This document shows, piece after piece, positions 30,847 through 37,234 of a stretch of 43,111 nt of DNA (the stretch's first letter is position 1; every line of letters begins with the position of its first letter). The stretch lies in assembly GCA_902760315.1 (NCBI GenBank), contig CACWFV010000042.1, positions 1 to 43,111 on the forward strand, written 5' to 3'. This stretch comes from an uncultured Bacteroidales bacterium (lineage in GTDB: Bacteria; Bacteroidota; Bacteroidia; Bacteroidales; Bacteroidaceae). The notes under the pieces were generated by a model that saw nothing but the letters and a program-made list of their open reading frames with translations, was not told the origin of the DNA and did not search any database. Made by a program: the position numbers and the translations under genes.

Positions 30847-32205
30847 ATGGAAGAAAAGAAGCGGCAATCACAAGAACAGCACCACATGGGATGGCGCGGC
30901 AAGCAGAAAAACTACTGCTGGCCAGGAGTCTATCACATTACCATCAATGTCGCGGAGCGACGCCAACAACCTCTGGGGGTCATTGCGGGTGATGTCAGCA
31001 AACCGGACGGTGACCCGCAGGCACCTCATGTGGTATTGTCCGAAGTAGGGCAAATGGTAGAAGAGGAACTGACGCACAGCATTTCCACCCATTACCCGAT
31101 GGTAGAGGTGCAGGACTACGTCATCATGCCCGACCACCTGCACTTCCTGCTCGTGGTACGGAGGCGCATCGTGAGCAGCAGCGGTAAGGAGACGCACCTG
31201 GGCCAGGTCATCGCCGGCTTCAAGAAGGGCTGCAACCGCCGGTACTGGGAAATAACGGGCAAACAGCCGCCGATGGAGGGGCAGGGCAAACCTGCCCCAG
31301 CGGGAACGGCGGCAGCAACCCCGGCAGGAAAGGCGGCAGCGACCCCAGCGGGAACGGCGGCAGCAACCCCTGCCGGTGTCCCGCTCCCTGTGGTTTCCCC
31401 ACAGGGTCAAATCCAGGGCCAAATCCAGGGCCAAAAGGTCCCTTCCACCGCCACCACCGGCCGTCCTCCCCTATTCGCTTACGGCTACGTCGACGTGATG
31501 CCCCTACAGGAGGGGCAGCTTGAGCGCCAGCGTCAATACATCCGCAACAATCCGCGCTACCGGCTGCTCCGCATGAAGACCCCCAACGGCTCTCATATCA
31601 CGCGGGGCGGCATGGATACAGCCGTCAGTATTGCGGCACTGAAGGGCTATCTGCGAAGGGAGGGCTGCGAGCCATTTCTCAATGATGCTACATGGACCGC
31701 ACTGACAAACCGCCTGCTGATGAACGGCACTACCATCACGTGCGACAGCTACGGCAACCGTCAGTTGATCATCGCCGGCCGTCAACAGGCCAACGGCAAC
31801 CATCACTTGATGAGCGGCACGCTATTGCCGGTGGTATGCCACCGCAAAGACGCTGCTTTATTTAGCCAACAGAAGGAGCGCTGCTTACGTGCCGCGGCAG
31901 CGGGTGCCGTGCTGGTCTCCGCCCAGATAGCTACACAGGAACGGGACATTATCCGCACAGCCATCGACGGCGGTTTTCCCGTGGTCATCGTTATTGACAA
32001 CGGTCTGCCCCCCATCTATCACCCCTCAGAGGAGCGTACCGACCTGTGCAGTGCCAACAAACTACTGCTGGTCACCCCCTGGAAGTATGTCTATCGGCGA
32101 GCAGACGAACAGATTACCACCGTTGAGTGCAAAACCATGAACTGCGTCGTGCAGGCCCTGTGCCGCCGCAAAGACTCCTGGTGGAAGGAGTCTTTGCAAC
32201 GATAG
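30847..32205 (+). CDS. RAYT-like Y1 (HUH) transposase with repeat linker and C-terminal domain
   Basis: The 452-residue protein has an N-terminal HUH/Y1 transposase domain like REP-associated tyrosine transposases. It has GVYHITINV, the metal-binding His97-Leu-His99 in VIMPDHLHFLL, the helix QVIAGFKKGCNRRYWE, then FAYGYVDVMPLQEGQLERQRQ and the candidate catalytic Tyr231 in QYIRNNPRYRL. Between the HUH motif and the Tyr there is a low-complexity linker (about 141-206) of PAGTAAAT and GQIQ repeats. Residues about 265-452 form an extra domain: LPVVCHRKDAALFSQQKERC, AAGAVLVSAQIATQERDIIRTAIDGGFPVVIVIDNG. This looks like a Rossmann-type (DprA/SLOG-like) fold, which is inference. No flanking insertion-sequence ends were found. 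It is downstream of gldH and 1.4 kb from the large palindromic element. Confidence 0.78.
   Translation: MEEKKRQSQEQHHMGWRGKQKNYCWPGVYHITINVAERRQQPLGVIAGDVSKPDGDPQAPHVVLSEVGQMVEEELTHSISTHYPMVEVQDYVIMPDHLHFLLVVRRRIVSSSGKETHLGQVIAGFKKGCNRRYWEITGKQPPMEGQGKPAPAGTAAATPAGKAAATPAGTAAATPAGVPLPVVSPQGQIQGQIQGQKVPSTATTGRPPLFAYGYVDVMPLQEGQLERQRQYIRNNPRYRLLRMKTPNGSHITRGGMDTAVSIAALKGYLRREGCEPFLNDATWTALTNRLLMNGTTITCDSYGNRQLIIAGRQQANGNHHLMSGTLLPVVCHRKDAALFSQQKERCLRAAAAGAVLVSAQIATQERDIIRTAIDGGFPVVIVIDNGLPPIYHPSEERTDLCSANKLLLVTPWKYVYRRADEQITTVECKTMNCVVQALCRRKDSWWKESLQR
31297..31439 (+). repeat. Tandem repeats and hairpin in the transposase linker
   Basis: Three 24-bp units (31297-31320, 31321-31344, 31345-31368) encode PAGTAAAT, PAGKAAAT and PAGTAAAT. 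The first and third are identical in DNA. Further on, 12-bp units (31404-31415, 31416-31427, partly 31428-31439) encode GQIQ. Between them CCCTGTGG and CCACAGGG (31386-31393, 31399-31406) form a hairpin with a 5-base loop. All units are multiples of three, so copy-number change keeps the frame. Confidence 0.85.
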
Positions 32206-32208
32206 CCC

Positions 32209-32376
32209 CTACCTACTCCAGAAGCTACTGCCGGCGTTCTCCTCTTCGATGACAATAGTTTCTGTAGCGTCCAGATTGGTGTAAGTATCTTCCAGGCTAA
32301 CGGCCAACAGCTCATGGCGGTGAGCCAGTGCGACAACCTGCATGGCGGGTTTCTTATATATCTTCATCATGGTCAT
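32209..32376 (-). CDS. Small Prevotella-type protein (55 residues)
   Basis: A frame on the minus strand starts at ATG 32376 (alternatives at 32370 and 32367) and ends TAG. It begins MTMMKIYKKPAMQVVALAHR, continues HELLAVSLEDTYTNLDATE and ends with IVIEEENAGSSFWSR. The opening KKPAMQVVAL followed by HELL resembles short uncharacterised proteins common in Prevotella, often encoded beside secreted-protein genes (from memory, not searched). There is no signal peptide or membrane segment. It begins 5 bases after the broken secreted-protein gene, so they would be co-transcribed. It ends 3 bases from the convergent transposase gene. Function is unknown. Confidence 0.65.
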   Translation of the reverse strand: MTMMKIYKKPAMQVVALAHRHELLAVSLEDTYTNLDATETIVIEEENAGSSFWSR

Positions 32377-32381
32377 TTTTC

Positions 32382-33462
32382 TTATTTTACGACTACCTTC
32401 TTGCCATTGTTCACGTAGATGCCGCGCTGGGTGGGCTTGCCATTCAGCCGGCGACCGTCAAGGGCATACCATGAAGCACCTTGCCTTGCGGCAGACGGGC
32501 TGCCAGCATGCCCGGCAACATCTACGATTCCCGTTGTCTCTTCCTCGCCAAAGTCGATACGGAAGGCCGTGAGGCGGGCAGCACTCTGGGCATAGTCGCC
32601 TCCAATCTTGAAGTAGGCGCGGAAGGCCCCAATGCCCGCTCCCTCGCCGGGATAGCGGAGCGTATTGTCGCCACCCATGAGCAAGATGTTCTTGTCGGCC
32701 GTGAACGTGGTGCTGGTATAGGTTCCTGCAAAGCGCACACGCCCACCGTCTTGGGCAGCGTTGTCGTAGCTGCGGTCGGTGGCATCGAAGGTCACGCCCA
32801 GGAACTGCGGGTTGACAATATTCGTGGCTGCCGCCTCCCACTTGATGATATACGGTGTGCCGGCCACCAGTGTCGTGACGGCATCGCCAAACGTCAGGTT
32901 GAGCGTCGTGCCGCTGATGCTGGCCGCTGTGAGCGGACGCGCTGTGGCACCGTTGAGTACTGAGCCGGTCAGCGCCACGTCGAAGGGCAGACAGATGGTG
33001 TTCCAGTAGCCGTCCCTGTAGAGGGTGCGCCCACTGATGAGCACATTGACAGGACCTTCCTCCGTGCTCTCGGCATGCATCGCAATGAGGCTCTGGTTAC
33101 TGTCGTAGGGGTCACTGTCGGTCAGTTCCTCGTCGAAGCGCACCTGCTGCTGCACCTCACGGCCCTCGCCCAGCTTGACGAGTATCGAGTTGTAGCGGTA
33201 GGGGAAGGGATAGAAGGGCGTGAAGCGGTAGTTATTGGAGCGCGATGTTCGGTCCCGTTCCATTATACGTCACGGCAGAGATGTAGTAGCCGGCGGCGGG
33301 CGTGACATACACCAAAGTTCCCTCAGCCGTCACGGTGCCACAGGCGGAGTTGGGCGAGGCAATACAAGTCAGTTCGGCATGTGCCGACAGGGAGGTAAGT
33401 AACACGGCGAGCAACAGGACTGTCGCACGCATCCGTCTTAAGATTTCAATGGTTCTCTTCAT
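32382..33462 (-). pseudogene. Frameshifted secreted protein (Prevotella surface-protein C-terminal type)
   Basis: Two minus-strand frames together look like one secreted protein. The first (33462-33232) has a signal peptide (VLLLAVLLTSLSAHA) and about 50 residues ending SAVTYNGTG, then a stop. The second, shifted by one base, runs from about 33263 to 32382. It has the block ISGRTLYRDGYWNTICLPFD, then AGTPYIIKWE, and ends with LNGKPTQRGIYVNNGKKVVVK split across the tail. These blocks are typical of the C-terminal half of large Prevotella surface proteins, often with leucine-rich repeats, and the tail may be a sorting signal. The short N-terminal part suggests a missing middle. It is either a decayed gene or an assembly error in the junction at 33232-33263. 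Confidence 0.7.
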
Positions 33463-33812
33463 CGTCAGTTACTGTTTGAATGGTTGTGTAGAAGGGGAAC
33501 AAGTCTTCATGTTCAGCTTTTCGGCTGCATATATACAAATATTTCCGTAAAGTTGTTGCATTTTTCTGAAAAAATAATAAAACCCAGACCAAAACAGCTG
33601 TTCCCGGCAACAGCAAAAACGGTTTTCAAAAAAACGCTTTCACTTTCACACCATAGCCTCAAAGCCCAGTAAATACGGGGCTCGCGGGCGCGTTCGCAGC
33701 GCGCGGGGTGGTATTTTGCTTTCACACACGTTTCACACGCTGCGCCACCCGCACGGGAGTTGTTGCCGGTGGCGAGTCAGCTGTTGCCGGTGGCGAGACA
33801 ACTGTTGCCGCC

Positions 33813-33850
33813 AAAAAGTGGTACCACTTTTTAGAAAGTGGTACCACTTT
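33813..33850. repeat. Twin palindromes around GGTACC
   Basis: AAAAAGTGGTACCACTTTTT (33813-33832) is a perfect 20-bp palindrome, and AAAGTGGTACCACTTT (33835-33850) is a second, perfect 16-bp one just 2 bases later. They separate the left degenerate 21-bp units from the right six-copy array and sit near the centre of the large inverted repeat. They look like a paired protein-binding site or a cruciform. Confidence 0.9.
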
Positions 33851-33853
33851 TTC

Positions 33854-33979
33854 GCGTATCAGCTGTTGCCGCACGCGTATCAGCTGTTGCCGCACGCGTA
33901 TCAGCTGTTCCCGTACGCGTATCAGCTGTTCCCGTAGCTGGCTACAGCTGTCCCGTAGCCGTATCAGCTGTACTCCTGC
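33854..33979 (+). repeat. Six 21-bp tandem repeats in the palindromic element
   Basis: Six units of exactly 21 bp start at 33854, 33875, 33896, 33917, 33938 and 33959. The core GTATCAGCTGTTGCCGC is exact in the first two; later units change to CAGCTGTTCCCGTA, and the fifth and sixth are more diverged. Related 21-base units with TGTTGCCGGTGGC lie at about 33754-33815. A copy of the core CAGCTGTTCCCG also lies just outside the left arm at 33595-33606. Each unit contains the palindrome CAGCTG. Confidence 0.88.
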
Positions 33980-34139
33980 GCGCAGGATACATGCGCGCGT
34001 ACATTATTATGCGCGTGAAACGTGCGTGAAAGCAAAATGAAGCGTCGGGAAGCACCAAACGTGCCCGCAACCCCTGTATTTACTGGGCTTTGAGGCTATG
34101 GTGTGAAAGTGAAAGCGTTTTTTTGAAAACCGTTTTTGC

Positions 34140-34739
34140 TCAGGGCTTGACGACGTAGCCGTCGCGCTTCTTGCTGAAGGCCTTCAGACGGATGGTATGG
34201 TTTTGGAAGTCGAAGAAGCGGTTGGGGTTGACGGTTTGTCCCGCTATGCGCGTCTCGAAATGCAGGTGGGGCGTAGAGGCTCGCCCCGTCTGGCCGGTGA
34301 GGGCAATGACCTGACCGGCCTTGACGCGGTCGCCGACCTCCACCAGGTTCTTGCTGTTGTGGCTGTAGTAGGTCTCCAGGCCGTTGTCGTGGCGTATGCG
34401 TATCAGCAGGCCGTAGCCATAGAACTTGGCAGCATAGACCACCTCGCCGTCAAAGGCCGCATGAATCTCGTCCTTGTTGACCGTCTTCAGGTCTACTCCC
34501 GTATGGCGTCGCCCGCCTCGGCGACCGTAAGGACTGATGACCTTACAGCCCGGCAGGGGGAAGGCCCACCACTGTTCGGCAGACTCGGCGGCGCCGGCAA
34601 CCGGTTCGGCAGACTTGTCGGCAGGGGACTGCTCCTGTACCGTCTGTTTGCTCTGGGCACAGGCTGACAGCGCAACCAGCGCAACGAGCAGGAGCAGCAA
34701 CAGGTGGCGCAGGGCGGTGGACTTGCAGCATTTACTCAT
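34140..34739 (-). CDS. M23 family metallopeptidase lipoprotein
   Basis: The 199-residue protein has a lipoprotein signal ([15 protein letters not shown], lipobox LSAC). After a short spacer it has a complete LytM/M23 domain: the zinc His and Asp in [10 protein letters not shown], the catalytic His in TYYSHNSKN and the HxH in TPHLHFETR. It should cut peptidoglycan cross-links at the envelope, unlike the degenerate EnvC-like protein at 13144. Its start overlaps the end of obgE by 8 bases, so it belongs to the hpt-adk-obgE transcript. The last base of its stop codon is the first base of the inverted-repeat arm of the neighbouring element, so its C-terminus may have been reshaped by an insertion. 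Confidence 0.9.
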   Translation of the reverse strand: MSKCCKSTALRHLLLLLLVALVALSACAQSKQTVQEQSPADKSAEPVAGAAESAEQWWAFPLPGCKVISPYGRRGGRRHTGVDLKTVNKDEIHAAFDGEVVYAAKFYGYGLLIRIRHDNGLETYYSHNSKNLVEVGDRVKAGQVIALTGQTGRASTPHLHFETRIAGQTVNPNRFFDFQNHTIRLKAFSKKRDGYVVKP

Positions 34740-35904
34740 ATTCGAAGTCCTCCAGGTCTTCCAGATCTTCTGTGTCGTCGGCGTCTTCTATGTCGTCCAC
34801 ATACTCGATATCTTCGTCCTCACCCTCGTCGGCCAGTTCCTCGGCAAAGCGCGTCATGTCCTTGTCGCGGTGCACCAGTGTGTCCTCGGCCATGACAGCC
34901 GCCAGCTTGTTGCTCTCGGCATTGAGCTCGCGCCACAGCACGTCCTTCAGTTCGTCCAGCCCCTGGTTGGCCACGGCCGAGATGAAGACACAGGGCAGGT
35001 CGCTGGGCAGCGTCTCGCGCAGCATCTCTATGAGTTCGGCGTCCAGCAGGTCACACTTGGTGATAGCCAGCACGCGGTGCTTGTCGAGCATGTCGGGATT
35101 GAACTGGGCCAGCTCGTTGAGCAGTATCTCGTACTCGCGCTTGATGTCGTCGGTGTCGCCGGGCACCATGAAGAGCAGCAGCGAGTTGCGCTCTATGTGG
35201 CGCAGGAAGCGCAGTCCCAAGCCCTTGCCCTCGGCCGCACCCTCGATGATGCCGGGAATATCGGCCATGACAAACGACTTCTGGTCGCGGTAGCCGACAA
35301 TGCCCAGCGAGGGTTCCATTGTGGTGAAGGGGTAGTTGGCTATCTTCGGACGGGCATTGGACAGCGACGACAGCAGCGTCGACTTGCCGGCGTTGGGGAA
35401 TCCCACCAGTCCTACGTCGGCCAGCAGTTTCAACTCCAGGATGATGGTCATCTCCTGCATGGGTTCGCCGGGCTGCGCATAGCGTGGCGCCTGGTTGGTG
35501 GCCGAGCGGAACTGGAAGTTACCCAGTCCGCCACGGCCGCCCTTGAGGAGCACTATCTCCTGACCGTCGTAGGTGATGTCGCAGACATACTTGCCCGTCT
35601 CGGCATTGTACACCACGGTACCGCAGGGCACGTCGATGTAGACGTCCTTGCCATCGGTGCCGTGGCACTTGTCGCGCCCGCCGTTGCCGCCGTGCTCGGC
35701 AAAGATGTGGCGCTCATACTTCAGGTGCAGCAGTGTCCAGTAGTTGTGGTTGCCGCGCAGAATGATGCTGCCACCCTTGCCGCCGTCGCCGCCGTCGGGA
35801 CCGCCGTTGGGGTTATACTTCACGTGCCGCAGGTGCATGGAGCCTTTGCCGCCCTTGCCCGACCGACACATGATTTTTACGTAGTCTACGAAGTTACTTT
35901 CCAT
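34732..35904 (-). CDS. obgE: GTPase ObgE/CgtA
   Basis: The 390-residue protein has the glycine-rich Obg fold (residues 1-160, with [15 protein letters not shown]), then a GTPase domain. Its P-loop is GFPNAGKS at 168-175, with switch segment [16 protein letters not shown] and G4 motif TKCD. The last 30 residues are almost entirely Asp and Glu, a strongly acidic tail. Obg proteins bind the large ribosomal subunit and link ribosome assembly to growth and the stringent response. It starts right next to the adk stop codon and overlaps the M23 gene, inside the operon hpt-adk-obgE-M23. It is cytoplasmic and probably essential. Confidence 0.95.
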   Translation of the reverse strand: MESNFVDYVKIMCRSGKGGKGSMHLRHVKYNPNGGPDGGDGGKGGSIILRGNHNYWTLLHLKYERHIFAEHGGNGGRDKCHGTDGKDVYIDVPCGTVVYNAETGKYVCDITYDGQEIVLLKGGRGGLGNFQFRSATNQAPRYAQPGEPMQEMTIILELKLLADVGLVGFPNAGKSTLLSSLSNARPKIANYPFTTMEPSLGIVGYRDQKSFVMADIPGIIEGAAEGKGLGLRFLRHIERNSLLLFMVPGDTDDIKREYEILLNELAQFNPDMLDKHRVLAITKCDLLDAELIEMLRETLPSDLPCVFISAVANQGLDELKDVLWRELNAESNKLAAVMAEDTLVHRDKDMTRFAEELADEGEDEDIEYVDDIEDADDTEDLEDLEDFEYE

Positions 35905-36477
35905 TTACAGATTGTCTATTACTTGCTGAATATCGCTGAAGATGCGCTCCAGCGTGCCGTGGCCGTTGATGTGGTGGTGCAGGCCTTCCTGCTTGTACCA
36001 CTCGATGAGCGGCTGCGTCTGTGAGTGGTAGACGACGAGGCGCTTCTTGATGGTCTCCTCATTGTCGTCGGCGCGGCCACTCTCCTGTCCGCGCTTGATG
36101 AGTCGCTGCATGAGCTCGTCCTCAGGGACGTCCAGCTCAATCATGGCGGCCACCTTGTCGCCACGCTCGTCGAGCATCTTCTTCAGGGCCTCAGCCTGCG
36201 GAATGGTGCGGGGGAAACCGTCGAAGATGACTCCCTTGTGGCCACGGCCGAAGTCGTCGTAGACCTTGGCGAGGATGCTGACCATCAGCTCATCGGGTAT
36301 CAGATTGCCTTTGTCAATGTAGCTCTGGGCGGTCTTGCCCAGTTCGGTGCCTTTCTTAATCTCGTTGCGCAGCACGTCGCCGGTAGAGATATGTCCCAGT
36401 CCGTAGTGCTCAATCATCAAGTCGCTCTGTGTTCCCTTTCCTGATCCAGGAGCACCAAAAATTACAATGTTTTTCAT
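35905..36477 (-). CDS. adk: Adenylate kinase
   Basis: The 190-residue enzyme interconverts ATP and AMP with two ADP. It has the P-loop GAPGSGKG at 8-15, the AMP-binding STGDVLRNEI and FDGFPRTIPQAE, and the short LID RLIKRGQESGRADDNEETIKKRL-type region, as in other Bacteroidota adenylate kinases. The frame stays open upstream to an ATG at 36606 that overlaps the hpt stop in an ATGA junction, which would add 43 residues. Family length favours 36477. The start codon lies 125 bases after hpt, in an AT-rich stretch. The obgE gene begins without any gap after its stop. Confidence 0.92.
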   Translation of the reverse strand: MKNIVIFGAPGSGKGTQSDLMIEHYGLGHISTGDVLRNEIKKGTELGKTAQSYIDKGNLIPDELMVSILAKVYDDFGRGHKGVIFDGFPRTIPQAEALKKMLDERGDKVAAMIELDVPEDELMQRLIKRGQESGRADDNEETIKKRLVVYHSQTQPLIEWYKQEGLHHHINGHGTLERIFSDIQQVIDNL

Positions 36478-36602
36478 CCTGATTTTTATTACTTTTTTGT
36501 CTTGTTTGATTTGTGTTTCCTTTCCTTTGTACCACAGGTCGGTCATGAGGTCCTTGCCACGGGCCTCCACGTCGCTGGGCAGATGGGGCAGTTTGACTTC
36601 TC

Positions 36603-37142
36603 TCATTCTTCCACAAGTGTGTAAATATCCTTCAGTTGGCGCCCCTGCTGGTCGTAGTCCAGACCGTAGCCGACGATGAAGTCGTTGGGGATGGAGAAGG
36701 CCGCATAGCGGATGTCTATCGGCTCCTTCAGCTTGTCGGGTTTGACAAAGAGCGTGCAGACGTCGATGGATGCGGGATTGCGGGTGCCCAGAGCCTCTAT
36801 CATCTGCTTCATGGTGCCTCCAGTGTCAACGATGTCTTCTACGATGACCACCGTGCGGCCTGTCAGGTCTTCGTTGATGCCGATGACCTCCTTCACCTTG
36901 CCTGTCGACGTGGTGCCTTGGTAGGAGGCGAGTTTGACGAAGGATATCTCGCAGGGGATGGTCATCTCGCGCATCAGGTCGGCGGCAAAGATGAACGAGC
37001 CGTTCAGCACGCCAAGGAAGAGCGGATTCTTGCCGGCCATGTCATCACTGATCTTGGCGGCCAGCTCCTTGACACGCTGCTTGATTTCGGCTTCGGAAAT
37101 GGACGTTTTAAACGTTTTGTCCTTAATTTTAACTGTGCTCAT
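36603..37142 (-). CDS. hpt: Hypoxanthine phosphoribosyltransferase
   Basis: The 179-residue purine-salvage enzyme joins hypoxanthine or guanine to PRPP. It has the PRPP loop VVIVEDIVDTGGTM (98-111), FLGVLNGSFIFAADLMRE with the flexible-loop region SFVKLASYQGTTSTG, and the purine-binding IPNDFIVGYGLDY near the C-terminus. Length is typical. It leads the minus-strand operon hpt-adk-obgE-M23, with a -7 element 26 bases upstream. It diverges from nnr. Grouping a purine-salvage enzyme with adenylate kinase and a nucleotide-sensing GTPase is a recurrent arrangement in Bacteroidales. Confidence 0.95.
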   Translation of the reverse strand: MSTVKIKDKTFKTSISEAEIKQRVKELAAKISDDMAGKNPLFLGVLNGSFIFAADLMREMTIPCEISFVKLASYQGTTSTGKVKEVIGINEDLTGRTVVIVEDIVDTGGTMKQMIEALGTRNPASIDVCTLFVKPDKLKEPIDIRYAAFSIPNDFIVGYGLDYDQQGRQLKDIYTLVEE

Positions 37143-37167
37143 TTTGAGAAATGTGTGAATTTTGGCA

Positions 37168-37226
37168 CAAAATTACAATTTTTTTCGCAAATATGGGTAT
37201 TGTATAACATATTTTTCGTATTTTTG
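37168..37226. promoter_or_regulatory. Divergent -7 elements of hpt and nnr
   Basis: TAATTTTG on the minus strand (37175-37168) precedes hpt, with a start near 37163. TATTTTTG on the plus strand (37219-37226) lies 8 bases before the nnr ATG, so that mRNA would have a leader of only a few bases. Clear -33 boxes at standard spacing were not found for either. Confidence 0.55.
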
Positions 37227-37234
37227 CATACTGA

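Larger units (their letters stand above)
33612..34140. repeat. 529-bp composite palindromic element with 65-bp perfect inverted ends
   Basis: Positions 33612-33676 and 34076-34140 are perfect inverted copies (65 bp), beginning AGCAAAAACGGTTTTC and including CACCATAGCCTCAAAGCCC. After a weaker 36/37-base stretch, a second inverted pair follows at 33713-33736 and 34015-34038, with 23 of 24 bases matching and TTTCAC motifs in each arm. Arms of about 125 bases can therefore pair almost end to end around a 278-base centre. The centre holds degenerate 21-bp units, two GGTACC-centred palindromes, six more 21-bp repeats and a TCCTGCGCGCAGGA palindrome. No target-site duplication was found. Several frames are open through the centre only because the period is 21; none looks like a real gene. 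It fills most of the gene-free 33463-34139. A non-autonomous mobile element or structured-RNA locus are the main options. Confidence 0.88.

Noticed and set aside
30847-32205. Complete insertion sequence around the HUH transposase
   Set aside because: No subterminal hairpins or boundaries typical of IS200/IS605 were found, and genes fit tightly on both sides (45 and 3 bases).
33854-33979. CRISPR array
   Set aside because: The units are directly adjacent without spacers, and no cas genes are present.
33708-34040. Overlapping open frames through the 21-bp repeats that could encode repeat proteins
   Set aside because: The 21-base period keeps several frames open at once, the residues are improbable (many Cys, Arg and Ser), and there is no promoter or start context. 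The DNA structure explains the openness.
33595-34150. Target-site duplication flanking the palindromic element
   Set aside because: Flanks CGGCAAC and CAGGGCT show no direct repeat.
34537-36024. 495-codon plus-strand frame opposite obgE and the M23 gene
   Set aside because: It is an antisense shadow of GC-rich genes that have clear motifs on the minus strand, and it spans three gene boundaries.
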